From NCBI GenBank assembly GCA_032907565.1, contig JAJJPK010000162.1:1-12781 (forward strand): DNA of 12,781 bases, written 5' to 3'. Both the position numbers and the translations under genes were made by a program. The notes beneath the pieces were generated by a model. The model did no database searches. It was not told where the DNA came from and saw only the letters and a list, made by a program, of their open reading frames with translations. The stretch's first letter is position 1. Each line of letters opens with the position of its first letter. Source of the DNA: ZC4RG29 sp032907565 (GTDB lineage Bacteria > Bacteroidota > Bacteroidia > Cytophagales > Cyclobacteriaceae). This document shows, one piece after another, positions 6,362-12,781 of the stretch.

Positions 6362-6997
6362 ATGACTACCGTTCACTTCACCATTGGGATCACAGGTGGC
6401 AGCGGCTCGGGAAAGACGCGCTTCATCACAGAACTCGCTCGCAGATTCGCCAGCGGCGAACTGTGCGTGGTCAGCCAGGACCACTACTACAAACCCATTG
6501 AGAACCAGGTGGCCGACGCGAAGGGCATCGAAAATTTCGATCTCCCGACAGCCATCGACCATGAGCAATTCCTTCGCGATATACAACAGATAAAGAAAGG
6601 CCATTCGGTTACCCGGAAGGAATATGTGTTCAATAATCCTGCGGCCGTCCCAAAGGACATTGTCCTGAAACCCGCCCCCGTACTCGTTGTGGAAGGCCTG
6701 TTCATCAGATACTTCAAGGAAATCGACCGCGAACTGGACCTGACCCTTTTCATCGACGCCAGCGATCACCTCAAGCTGGCGCGCCGCATCCTTCGCGACA
6801 GCGAGGAACGGGGCTACGGTCTGAACGACGTGCTGTACCGCTATCAGCATCACGTTATGCCGGTGTATCAAACTGCCATTGAACCCCTTCGCGATACGGC
6901 CGACCTCGTTATCCCGAACAACCACCATTTTGGACGAGCGCTGGAGTGGCTGGAATATGCCATCCGGGGCCGCCTGGCCGCAATTGGCCGGGATTAG
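6362..6997 (+). CDS. udk: Uridine kinase (P-loop phosphoribulokinase/uridine kinase family)
   Basis: The 211-residue cytoplasmic enzyme phosphorylates uridine (and usually cytidine) to the monophosphate with ATP or GTP, the first step of pyrimidine salvage. The Walker A loop GGSGSGKT is at 12-19. SQDHYYKP at 38-45 holds the catalytic aspartate (D40) and the tyrosine/lysine pattern of uridine kinases. NFDLPTAIDHEQF (58-70) and VVEGLF (109-114) fit the substrate-binding and Walker B regions. IDASDHLKLARRILRDSEERG (from 131) is the lid and arginine-rich region. The ATG at 6362 is chosen over a TTG at 6353, because the TTG lies within the -7 box. The gene follows rdgB by 34 bp; whether it shares that transcript or uses its own promoter is open. 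Confidence 0.9.
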   Translation: MTTVHFTIGITGGSGSGKTRFITELARRFASGELCVVSQDHYYKPIENQVADAKGIENFDLPTAIDHEQFLRDIQQIKKGHSVTRKEYVFNNPAAVPKDIVLKPAPVLVVEGLFIRYFKEIDRELDLTLFIDASDHLKLARRILRDSEERGYGLNDVLYRYQHHVMPVYQTAIEPLRDTADLVIPNNHHFGRALEWLEYAIRGRLAAIGRD

Positions 6998-7026
6998 GAG
7001 CCGCTCCGCGCAAAGGCAGTCAAATC

Positions 7027-7058
7027 TTGGCTTTTCTTGCCGCGATGTGCTAGTTTTG
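7027..7058 (+). promoter_or_regulatory. Strong Bacteroidota-type promoter
   Basis: TTG at 7027-7029 and TAGTTTTG at 7051-7058 are separated by 21 bp, fitting the TTG-N(17-23)-TAnnTTTG pattern on both elements. It is the best promoter match in the window. It lies 14 bp before the ATG at 7073 of the small membrane protein gene and may also drive secDF. Confidence 0.6.
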
Positions 7059-7072
7059 TACGCTTAAAGGAA

Positions 7073-7426
7073 ATGATGACCCGGGAAAGAAGCAGGCTGT
7101 TTATGATGATTTTCGGCTCACTGACCGCCGCAATGGTCGTTGTGACGCAGCTGTTTTTTTTCGAAGGTCCCCGGGATACGCACGATTCGGGCGTCAAGAC
7201 GGAGAAGACCAGCGACGAGTCGTCGGGCGAGAAAGTCTTCTTTTCAGCACCCCAGCCTTCGGTGCTGTCGTCATTCAACGCGGGCCTTAGCCATGAGGCC
7301 GTGTTTCTTTTTGAGATCCTTCTGGACGGCCGTGAGCACAAGGCATGGTCGCCTGAGGTACCGGTATCGCTCGGGAAATATTTCCTTACACTCTTCCGAA
7401 CCATCATCTCGCCAAACGCTCCCTGA
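7073..7426 (+). CDS. Small single-pass membrane protein, function unknown
   Basis: I do not recognise this 117-residue protein. It has a basic start (MMTRERSR), one hydrophobic helix at about residues 9-29 (contains IFGSLTAAMVVVTQLFFF) and a polar, Asp/Ser/Lys-rich linker (about 30-55). A more ordered C-terminal part follows, with SVLSSFNAGLSHEAVFLFEI and SLGKYFLTLFRTIISPNAP. It is probably anchored in the inner membrane with the C-terminal domain in the periplasm. Translation can begin at ATG 7073 or the adjacent ATG 7076; AAAGGA at 7066-7071 gives a close ribosome-binding site. A well-formed promoter precedes it and secDF follows by 88 bp, which supports a real gene and hints at, but does not show, a link to protein export. 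Confidence 0.6.
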   Translation: MMTRERSRLFMMIFGSLTAAMVVVTQLFFFEGPRDTHDSGVKTEKTSDESSGEKVFFSAPQPSVLSSFNAGLSHEAVFLFEILLDGREHKAWSPEVPVSLGKYFLTLFRTIISPNAP

Positions 7427-7427
7427 A

Positions 7428-7485
7428 GCGCGGGTTACCCGCGCCGCATCGTCCTGGTAGACGGCGCGCGCATCTGATTCTTTTT
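7428..7485 (+). terminator. Weak terminator-like pair of overlapping GC-rich hairpins
   Basis: Directly after the stop at 7426, GCGCGGG (7428-7434) pairs with CCCGCGC (7438-7444) around a 3-nt loop. An overlapping alternative pairs GCGCCG (7441-7446) with CGGCGC (7462-7467). A T-run (7481-7485) follows only after about 13 further bases, so it is a poor intrinsic terminator and may act instead as an attenuator or RNA-stability element before secDF. Confidence 0.3.
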
Positions 7486-7514
7486 CCGTTTGGTTTTACA
7501 TTCTAACAATTCAT

Positions 7515-8195
7515 ATGCAGAACAAAGGTTTTGTCATCGCATTGACGGTAATTATTACGGCGCTATGCCTTTTCTACCTGTCGTTCACCATCGTTTCACG
7601 CCAGGTCCAGGCCGATGCAACAGCATACGCCACGGATGAGAACGGCGTATTCGATTATGTCAAGAAGCAACGATACATCGATTCGGTCTGGAACAAGCCC
7701 GTCTATAACTTTTTCGGGGCCGAGTACACATACAAAGAAGTAAAGGACAACGAGCTGCGCCAGGGTCTCGACCTGCAAGGTGGGATGCACGTGACCCTTG
7801 AGGTCTCTCCTGCCGACATCATCCGTGGGCTGGCAAACAACAGCCAGGACTCCGCGTTCGTGAAAGCGATGAATCGCGCGAGACAGATGCAGCGGACGTC
7901 GGGCGGAAATTTTGCCGACCTGTTTTTCCAGGCTTTCAGAGAGGTAAATCCGGATGGCAGGCTGAGAGACATCTTCGCAAATTCAACCACGCGCGGTAAA
8001 ATCAACATCAACGACAGCGATGAGCAGGTCCAGGCAGTGATCAACACTGAAATAGAGGAGGCCATCGAAAGGTCTTACACAATCCTCAGAAACCGCCTCG
8101 ACCAGCGGCTGACAGTGCGCTTACCGAGCTGGAGCGACGGTTATCCGCTGCCGGCGATAGTTCAAGCGCCGGGCTCGATTCGGTCGGCGCCATGA
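7515..8195 (+). CDS. secDF: SecDF preprotein translocase, N-terminal fragment (frame broken)
   Basis: The first 197 residues (to about 8105) are a normal Bacteroidota SecD start. They comprise a cytoplasmic tip and first membrane helix (ALTVIITALCLFYLSFTIVS), then the start of the first periplasmic domain with LRQGLDLQGGMHVTLEVSP. The last homologous stretch is IEEAIERSYTILRNRLDQ. After this the frame encodes 29 residues (RLTVRLPSWSDG onward) unlike SecD and stops at 8195. SecDF uses the proton-motive force to help SecYEG-exported chains leave the translocon on the periplasmic side. The conserved block expected after RLDQ (the F-G-x-x-x-P / R-I-x-x-E-x-P-G region of the P1 domain) is absent. 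This piece should be read together with the next as one damaged gene. The ATG at 7515 has no strong ribosome-binding site. Confidence 0.85.
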   Translation: MQNKGFVIALTVIITALCLFYLSFTIVSRQVQADATAYATDENGVFDYVKKQRYIDSVWNKPVYNFFGAEYTYKEVKDNELRQGLDLQGGMHVTLEVSPADIIRGLANNSQDSAFVKAMNRARQMQRTSGGNFADLFFQAFREVNPDGRLRDIFANSTTRGKININDSDEQVQAVINTEIEEAIERSYTILRNRLDQRLTVRLPSWSDGYPLPAIVQAPGSIRSAP

Positions 8196-10300
8196 CCACC
8201 TCGCCACTCTTCGCACTGAGTAATCCTCCTGGATCATTCCGATACGCACTTCAGGACACGGCACAGATCAACGCAATCTTCCGGCGGTCTGACGTAAGAA
8301 ATCTCCTGCCCCGAAACGTAGGCATTTACTGGGCGAACAAGCCTGAGAAAATGGACCGGACCAGCCTGACCGAAGAACCGATGCTGGAGCTGCATTTTCT
8401 TGATATCGGTCGGACCGGCAAACCCAAGCTCACCGGCGAGACGATCACCAACGCGCGTCACGAAATTGATCAGAGCGGACGCTACGCGGTCAGCATGACT
8501 ATGAACGCGACCGGCACAAAGATCTGGGCTAAAATGACGGCCGAAGCCGCCAACAAGCAGCCCCAGGGACGTATTGCAATTGTTCTGGACAACGTGGTGT
8601 ACTCTGCTCCTTATGTGCAGGGCGAAATTCCGAACGGCAACTCGCAGATCACCGGCAACTTCACTGTGGAAGAAGCGAAAGACCTGGCAAACGTACTCCG
8701 TGCAGGATCGCTGCCGGCACCGCTCACCATCGTTGAGGAAGGTATTGTAGGTCCCACCCTCGGTAAAGAGGCATTGGAACAAGGTCTTGTTTCGATTGCT
8801 TGCGGGCTGATACTGGTCATCATCTTTATGGTCGCGTACTACGCCAAAGGCGGATTCGTAGCAGACATCGCATTAACATTCAATATCTTCTTCATTCTCG
8901 GCGTGCTCGCTCAGCCCGCGCTGGCCACTGCGCTGACGCTGCCCGGTATCGCAGGTATCGTACTTACGATGGGTATGGCGATCGACTCGAACGTTCTCAT
9001 CTTTGAGCGTATCAAGGAAGAAATGGCCCTCGGGCGGAAACTCAAGGATGCCATTAAGACGGGCTACTCCAAGGCCTTCGCCACTATTATCGACTCGAAC
9101 CTGACGACGTTCATCACAGGTCTCTTCCTGTTCCTCTTCGGACAGGGACCTATCAAGGGTTTCGCGACCGTACTGATGATTGGTATTATCACATCGGTGT
9201 TCTCCTCTGTGTACATCTCAAGAGTGATCGTCGAGTGGATGACCCGCCGTGGCGATGCCAGCAAGATTTCTTTCGAAACCTTCCTGTCCCGGCTGGTCAA
9301 GAAGCGGAGATACTTCCACTTTATACGCAACGCCCGCCTGGCCTACACGATCTCGGCCGCCATTATGGTCTTCGGGTTTGTGCTGATCCTCATAAGAGGA
9401 CTAAATCTCGGAGTCGATTTTAAAGGTGGGTACTCCTACATCGTGTCGTTTGCGCAGCCAGTGAGTGCATCGGACTTGAAGGTTGCACTGAGTGACGATT
9501 TTGAGGATGCAGGAACAGAAGTGAAAAACTACGGAGGCAACAGCACCGTACGCGTCACAACCTCCTACCTTATCGACGATCCTTCCGATGAAGCAGGGCA
9601 ACAGGTACGGCAAAGGCTGATCGAGGGGATCGAAGCGGCATTTCCTGGAATCAAGTACACAGAATTTGCTGCACAGGTAGACGACCAGCACTTTACTATT
9701 GCAAGTTCATCCAAAGTCGGACCGACGGTTGCGGACGACATCAAGAAATCTGCCTGGAAGGCAACGCTGTTTTCCCTGATCGGTATCTTCCTGTATATCC
9801 TGGTTCGTTTCCGGAAGTGGCAATTCAGTATGGGCGCCATTGTCTCCACAATTCACGACGCGCTATTTGTGTTTGCGGCGTTTGCGATAGCAAGCCTGTT
9901 CGGAATCACATTTGAGATCGACCAGGTATTCGTGGCTGCCATTCTCACGATCATCGGGTACTCTATCAACGATACCGTGATCGTCTTCGACCGGATCCGT
10001 GAGCATATCAACCTGGGTACATCCTCCGACAAACCCAAAATCTTCAACGACGCGATCAACGAGACACTTGCCCGCACCATTATCACTTCGGGCACAACCC
10101 TTCTCGTGGTTGTTGTGCTGCTGATTTTCGGTGGAGAAGTTTTACGCGGATTTGCGTTTGCTCTCTTTGTCGGAATTGTAGCCGGAACGTTTTCGTCAAT
10201 ATTCATCGCTGCACCCGTTACGCTCGACCTGGATCAGCCGGGCAAGGCGGAACCCAAGAAGGCTACGGCTGAGCGTAAGCCCGTGCCAGCTCATACGTAA
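8192..10300 (+). CDS. secDF: SecDF preprotein translocase, C-terminal fragment (rest of SecD plus SecF)
   Basis: The fragment has 702 codons from an ATG at 8192, but the same frame continues upstream to about 8105 with a SecD-like linker (ALTELERRLSAADGD). The ATG is therefore probably internal and not a true start; no ribosome-binding site precedes it. It holds the end of the SecD periplasmic domain (VYSAPYVQGEIPNGNSQITG at 136-155), then the SecD membrane helices with GMAIDSNVLIFERIKEE (261-277). The SecF half has LGVDFKGG (406-413), the periplasmic segment, KVGPTVADDIKKSAWKATL (508-526) and GYSINDTVIVFDRIREH (589-605). The acidic residues in the two membrane motifs are those implicated in proton conduction. 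The tail is Lys/Glu/Pro-rich. Together the two fragments give about 928 residues, somewhat short for a fused Bacteroidota SecDF. A terminator follows. Confidence 0.9.
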   Translation: MTTSPLFALSNPPGSFRYALQDTAQINAIFRRSDVRNLLPRNVGIYWANKPEKMDRTSLTEEPMLELHFLDIGRTGKPKLTGETITNARHEIDQSGRYAVSMTMNATGTKIWAKMTAEAANKQPQGRIAIVLDNVVYSAPYVQGEIPNGNSQITGNFTVEEAKDLANVLRAGSLPAPLTIVEEGIVGPTLGKEALEQGLVSIACGLILVIIFMVAYYAKGGFVADIALTFNIFFILGVLAQPALATALTLPGIAGIVLTMGMAIDSNVLIFERIKEEMALGRKLKDAIKTGYSKAFATIIDSNLTTFITGLFLFLFGQGPIKGFATVLMIGIITSVFSSVYISRVIVEWMTRRGDASKISFETFLSRLVKKRRYFHFIRNARLAYTISAAIMVFGFVLILIRGLNLGVDFKGGYSYIVSFAQPVSASDLKVALSDDFEDAGTEVKNYGGNSTVRVTTSYLIDDPSDEAGQQVRQRLIEGIEAAFPGIKYTEFAAQVDDQHFTIASSSKVGPTVADDIKKSAWKATLFSLIGIFLYILVRFRKWQFSMGAIVSTIHDALFVFAAFAIASLFGITFEIDQVFVAAILTIIGYSINDTVIVFDRIREHINLGTSSDKPKIFNDAINETLARTIITSGTTLLVVVVLLIFGGEVLRGFAFALFVGIVAGTFSSIFIAAPVTLDLDQPGKAEPKKATAERKPVPAHT

Positions 10301-10324
10301 CGGCGATACAATCGCCCGGTAACT

Positions 10325-10356
10325 AAAGTGGTATGGATGATCCATACCACTTTTTT
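10325..10356. terminator. Bidirectional intrinsic terminator between secDF and the CorC-like gene
   Basis: AAAGTGGTATGGAT (10325-10338) and ATCCATACCACTTT (10340-10353) are exact reverse complements, forming a 12-bp or longer stem followed by a run of six T (10351-10356). It ends secDF transcription on the plus strand. On the minus strand the stem is followed by CCACTTTAG, a shorter T-run. The stop codon of the minus-strand gene (10355-10357) lies inside the plus-strand T-run, so the element is packed tightly against both genes. Confidence 0.9.
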
Positions 10357-11647
10357 ATTGCTCAGGTGGCTCGATGTACTGCATCTCGACCAACTCGGGG
10401 AGGGAACGAGTAATTTTCAGAATCTTGATGCGATACGAGAACAATTCCAGTTCGTCGCCTTCTTTGAGGTCGAACGGTTTGTGCATTACGAGTAGTCCGG
10501 AGAGCGTGTCGTACTCCGTTGACTCTGGGAGGGGATGTTCGAGGACCTTGTTAATGTCGTGGATCGGTGATGTGGCAACGACCTTGTAAATGTTTCCAAC
10601 GCGGGTTACGATCTGCACTTCCTGATCGTGTTCATCCTGAATCTCTCCTACGATTTCCTCAAGGATGTCTTCCAGCGTGACGATGCCTACGGTTCCACCG
10701 TATTCATTCACGACGATTGCCATCTGGCTTTTCGATCGCTGGAATTCCCTCAGCAGTTCATCGATAGGCTTGTTCTCCGTAATATAGTATGGTTTTCGCG
10801 CCAGCGTGAAGAGGTTTTGTCCGCTGTTGCTCCAGTAGGCATGAAAGACGTCCTTGGCGTGGACGGTGCCGACAATGTCGTCCAGGTTTTTGTCGAATAC
10901 CGGGTATCGCGTATAGCCTTCTTTGAAAATGGTGCTGACCGCCTCGTCAAGTGACAGGGCTGCCGAGAGCCCGGATATCTTTATTCTCGGCACCATGATC
11001 TGTTTGACGACCCGGTTGTCAAATTCGAAGACGTTCTGGATGAGCTCACGCTCACTGGATTCGATGGCTCCCCCTTCTTCGCTTTCGGCGATGATGAGTT
11101 TCAGTTCTTCTTCCGTGTGAACGGCATGCTCGCCGGCAGGCTTTATTCCCACAGCTTTGAGGATAACGATCGCCAAGCCATTAAGGAGCGTTATGAAGGG
11201 CTTAAAAATAAAGTAAAACAACCTGAGTGGCAGGGAGATCTTGAGCGCAGTGGATGTAGGATAGCGGATCGCGAGTGATTTGGGAGCAAGTTCACCAAAG
11301 ACGATATGCAGGATGGTGATGACAACGAAAGCGACAGGCAGGGCAATTCTGTGCGCGAGTTCGGGCTCCATATCGAAACCCAGGGCATGCATAAGGCGGA
11401 GGATGAGCGCCGAAACAACATCTTCGCCAACCCATCCGAGCCCGAGGCTGGCCAGGGTAATGCCCAGTTGGGTGGCTGCCAGGAAGCCGTCGAGGTTGTT
11501 GATTATGACCAGGGCGGCCCGCTTGGATGCGGTGCCGGACTGCAGCGCGATTTGTGAAGAACGCACCTTGACGATGGCGAACTCGGCTGCAACGAAGAAC
11601 CCGTTAAGGAAGACGAGAAAGAGCGTAAGAAAGATGTCAAAAACCAT
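10355..11647 (-). CDS. CNNM/CBS-domain membrane protein (CorC/HlyC 'hemolysin' family)
   Basis: The 430-residue inner-membrane protein has the standard three-part layout. The DUF21/CNNM transmembrane domain spans 1 to about 170, with four hydrophobic stretches and the motifs GFFVAAEFAIVKVR (16-29), LGITLASLGLGWVGE (61-75) and GELAPKSLAI (118-127). A CBS pair follows (about 215-272 and 287-342; IMVPRIKI, GYTRYPVF, VVNEYGGTVGIVTLEDILEE). The C-terminal CorC_HlyC domain is at about 350-428. Relatives are linked to magnesium or cobalt efflux and are often mislabelled as hemolysins; the ion is not readable here. The start at 11647 (ATG) is preferred to a TTG at 11653. It lies six bases after the stop of the oxidoreductase gene at 11654, so the two are probably one transcript. 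Some Bacteroidota paralogues (GldE) act in gliding, but nothing here points to that one. Confidence 0.92.
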   Translation of the reverse strand: MVFDIFLTLFLVFLNGFFVAAEFAIVKVRSSQIALQSGTASKRAALVIINNLDGFLAATQLGITLASLGLGWVGEDVVSALILRLMHALGFDMEPELAHRIALPVAFVVITILHIVFGELAPKSLAIRYPTSTALKISLPLRLFYFIFKPFITLLNGLAIVILKAVGIKPAGEHAVHTEEELKLIIAESEEGGAIESSERELIQNVFEFDNRVVKQIMVPRIKISGLSAALSLDEAVSTIFKEGYTRYPVFDKNLDDIVGTVHAKDVFHAYWSNSGQNLFTLARKPYYITENKPIDELLREFQRSKSQMAIVVNEYGGTVGIVTLEDILEEIVGEIQDEHDQEVQIVTRVGNIYKVVATSPIHDINKVLEHPLPESTEYDTLSGLLVMHKPFDLKEGDELELFSYRIKILKITRSLPELVEMQYIEPPEQ

Positions 11648-11653
11648 GTGCAA

Positions 11654-12742
11654 CTAGTTGACCTTGCCCGGCGACACACTTCGGCCGGTGCGAGCGCTTT
11701 CACGGGCCGCATCGAGGATCTTCATAACGTTCAGGTTGTTGACGGTACCGCTGAGGTCATTTTCATCCGCCTGGACTTCACCGGCAATGCGGGCGGCGAA
11801 GTATAGGAAGGGATCGTTGTAGGGGGTTTCGCGTTCGTTTGCCTCGACTTGTCGTTCACGCTGGTCGCCAAAGCGATACCGGAGGTGATGGCGGTTTTCG
11901 GCGAAGACATAGCCGTTGGTGCCATAGACTTCGAGGTCCTTGCGGCCGTAGGGCCAGTTCCACGATGCCTGGATGATGACCTGGGCGCCGGGGTAGGTGA
12001 GGATGATGGTCGCCTCATCGTCCACGCGAGGGTAGATTTCAGGTTTGAGGGTTTGGGTGACGGCGGTGACCTGGATTGGCAGTTGGCCATTCATGAGCCA
12101 CAGCGCCAGGTTTGCACCGTAACAGCCGAAGTCGATAATGGCGCCTCCACCGTTTTGTTCGGGGTCGGTAAGCCAGGCAAGAAATTCCTCCTGGACGCCG
12201 ATTTCTTTGGGGCCTTCATGGCCGTCGTGCACGACGATTTTTCTGACGGTCCCCGCCTTGCCGCTTTTGATCCAGTCCTGGGCAATATGGTTTGTCGGGT
12301 ACCATGTCGTTTCATAGTTGGTCATCAGGACGATGCCGTATTGTTCTGCCAGGCGGACCATTTCCGACGCGTGTTCGGCGCTGATGGCGAGGGGTTTTTC
12401 CACCATGACATGGATGCCGCGCGGGGCACAGGCGCGCACGACGTCGCGGTGTGCGAGGATGCTACCGAACGCTGCAACCGCCGTCGGACGAGTGGCATCC
12501 AGCATTTCCTCCAGCGACGCGTAGATTCGGGTTATTGGGAAGCCGTACTGGGTGGCGTATCGTTGGGCCACCGCCTGGTCGGGCTCGGCGATGCCGACAA
12601 TTTCGATATCGCCCTTCTTAGCGCTTTCGAATGCCCATCCGACATGTCCGTGAGTCAGTCCTGCGATTCCCATCTTCAGGGGTTGGGCGAAGGACTGCAG
12701 GGTAGTCATACACAGGAGGAGGAAGGAGAAGGTTTTGATCAT
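11654..12742 (-). CDS. Exported Gfo/Idh/MocA-family NAD(P)-dependent oxidoreductase
   Basis: The 362-residue protein opens with a Sec-type signal peptide (MIKTFSFLLLCMTTLQSFAQ, likely cut after the SFA near residue 19), without a twin-arginine motif. The Rossmann domain then begins with MGIAGLTHGHVG (24-35), with IVGIAEPD (48-55) at the second strand and the family signature EKPLA at 115-119. The C-terminal catalytic/oligomer domain includes NGGGAIIDFGCYGANLA (197-213). Relatives oxidise or reduce sugars, inositols and related polyols. The substrate cannot be assigned. Key fold motifs are intact. Export of a nucleotide-cofactor enzyme by the Sec route is unusual; initiation at Met24 would give a cytoplasmic protein. 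It precedes the CNNM/CBS gene by six bases and may overlap an upstream gene by ATGA. Confidence 0.9.
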   Translation of the reverse strand: MIKTFSFLLLCMTTLQSFAQPLKMGIAGLTHGHVGWAFESAKKGDIEIVGIAEPDQAVAQRYATQYGFPITRIYASLEEMLDATRPTAVAAFGSILAHRDVVRACAPRGIHVMVEKPLAISAEHASEMVRLAEQYGIVLMTNYETTWYPTNHIAQDWIKSGKAGTVRKIVVHDGHEGPKEIGVQEEFLAWLTDPEQNGGGAIIDFGCYGANLALWLMNGQLPIQVTAVTQTLKPEIYPRVDDEATIILTYPGAQVIIQASWNWPYGRKDLEVYGTNGYVFAENRHHLRYRFGDQRERQVEANERETPYNDPFLYFAARIAGEVQADENDLSGTVNNLNVMKILDAARESARTGRSVSPGKVN

Positions 12743-12781
12743 TTGCGTATCGCCAGGCCGGGTTCTGTTGCGGCCTGTTGA
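12739..12781 (-). CDS. Possible C-terminal end of an upstream gene
   Basis: Thirteen open codons (reading QQAATEPGLAIRK) run in from the right edge to a TGA at 12739-12741. This stop overlaps the oxidoreductase start as ATGA, the same arrangement seen at 3872 and 5743. The stretch is far too short to recognise, and the other two frames are also open here, so the call rests only on the overlap pattern. Confidence 0.3.
   Translation of the reverse strand, partial: QQAATEPGLAIRK

Noticed and set aside
7441..7514. Canonical -33/-7 promoter immediately before secDF
   Set aside because: The best candidate (TACATTCT at 7497) has two mismatches to the -7 consensus and lacks a properly spaced TTG, so I did not list it.
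8094..8195. Programmed ribosomal frameshift joining the two secDF parts
   Set aside because: No slippery heptamer or downstream pseudoknot is evident near 8105, and a shift would not supply the missing conserved SecD block, so sequence loss is the better reading.
8234..8782. Minus-strand open frame (182 codons) opposite secDF
   Set aside because: It is antisense to conserved SecD sequence, with no family motif and no ribosome-binding site or promoter.
11849..12781. Long plus-strand open frame (310 codons) opposite the oxidoreductase
   Set aside because: It lies antisense to a clear family member, has no recognisable motif, and such long shadows are common opposite codon-biased genes.

Overview
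The window reads as chromosomal DNA of a Bacteroidota bacterium, probably of the Cytophagales/Chitinophagales kind with a moderate GC content. Four things point there. SecD and SecF belong to one fused SecDF polypeptide. FKBP-type lipoproteins occur in tandem. Shine-Dalgarno sites are mostly poor. Several genes are preceded by a Bacteroidota-type -7 box, TAnnTTTG (positions 261, 2704 on the minus strand, 6348 and 7051). The lineage call is inference; no rRNA or other marker is present.

Layout: (1) 1-194, minus strand, is the start of a FucP-like sugar/H+ symporter that leaves the window. (2) 326-1246 is a sugar-phosphate nucleotidyltransferase-like protein and 1302-2069 an exported protein with two lipocalin-like repeats, both on the plus strand. 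(3) 2075-2232 is a striking inverted repeat built from 8-bp units, lying between convergent genes. (4) ndk (minus) diverges from a plus-strand run of nrnA, two FKBP lipoproteins and rdgB, tied together by two ATGA overlaps and one short gap holding a hairpin. It is followed by udk, a small one-helix membrane protein with its own promoter, and secDF. (5) A strong bidirectional terminator (10325-10356) separates secDF from a minus-strand pair: an exported Gfo/Idh/MocA-type oxidoreductase and a CNNM/CBS (CorC/HlyC-like) membrane protein. The last bases may hold the end of one more gene of that minus-strand operon.

The central block is mainly nucleotide housekeeping (Ndk, NrnA, RdgB, Udk) combined with envelope protein biogenesis (FKBP foldases/chaperones, SecDF). 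The order ndk / nrnA / FKBP lipoprotein resembles the neighbourhood in which the gliding-associated FKBP lipoprotein GldI occurs in other Bacteroidota; that comparison is from memory and unproven here.

The clearest anomaly is secDF. Its reading frame is broken near 8105, and a conserved stretch of the first periplasmic (P1) region of SecD, roughly 60-80 residues, is missing at the same point. This is either a real disabling deletion or an assembly/consensus error. The second notable item is the 8-bp-unit inverted repeat at 2075-2232. I see no CRISPR array, tRNA, rRNA, transposase, phage or defence gene, and no convincing new multi-gene system.
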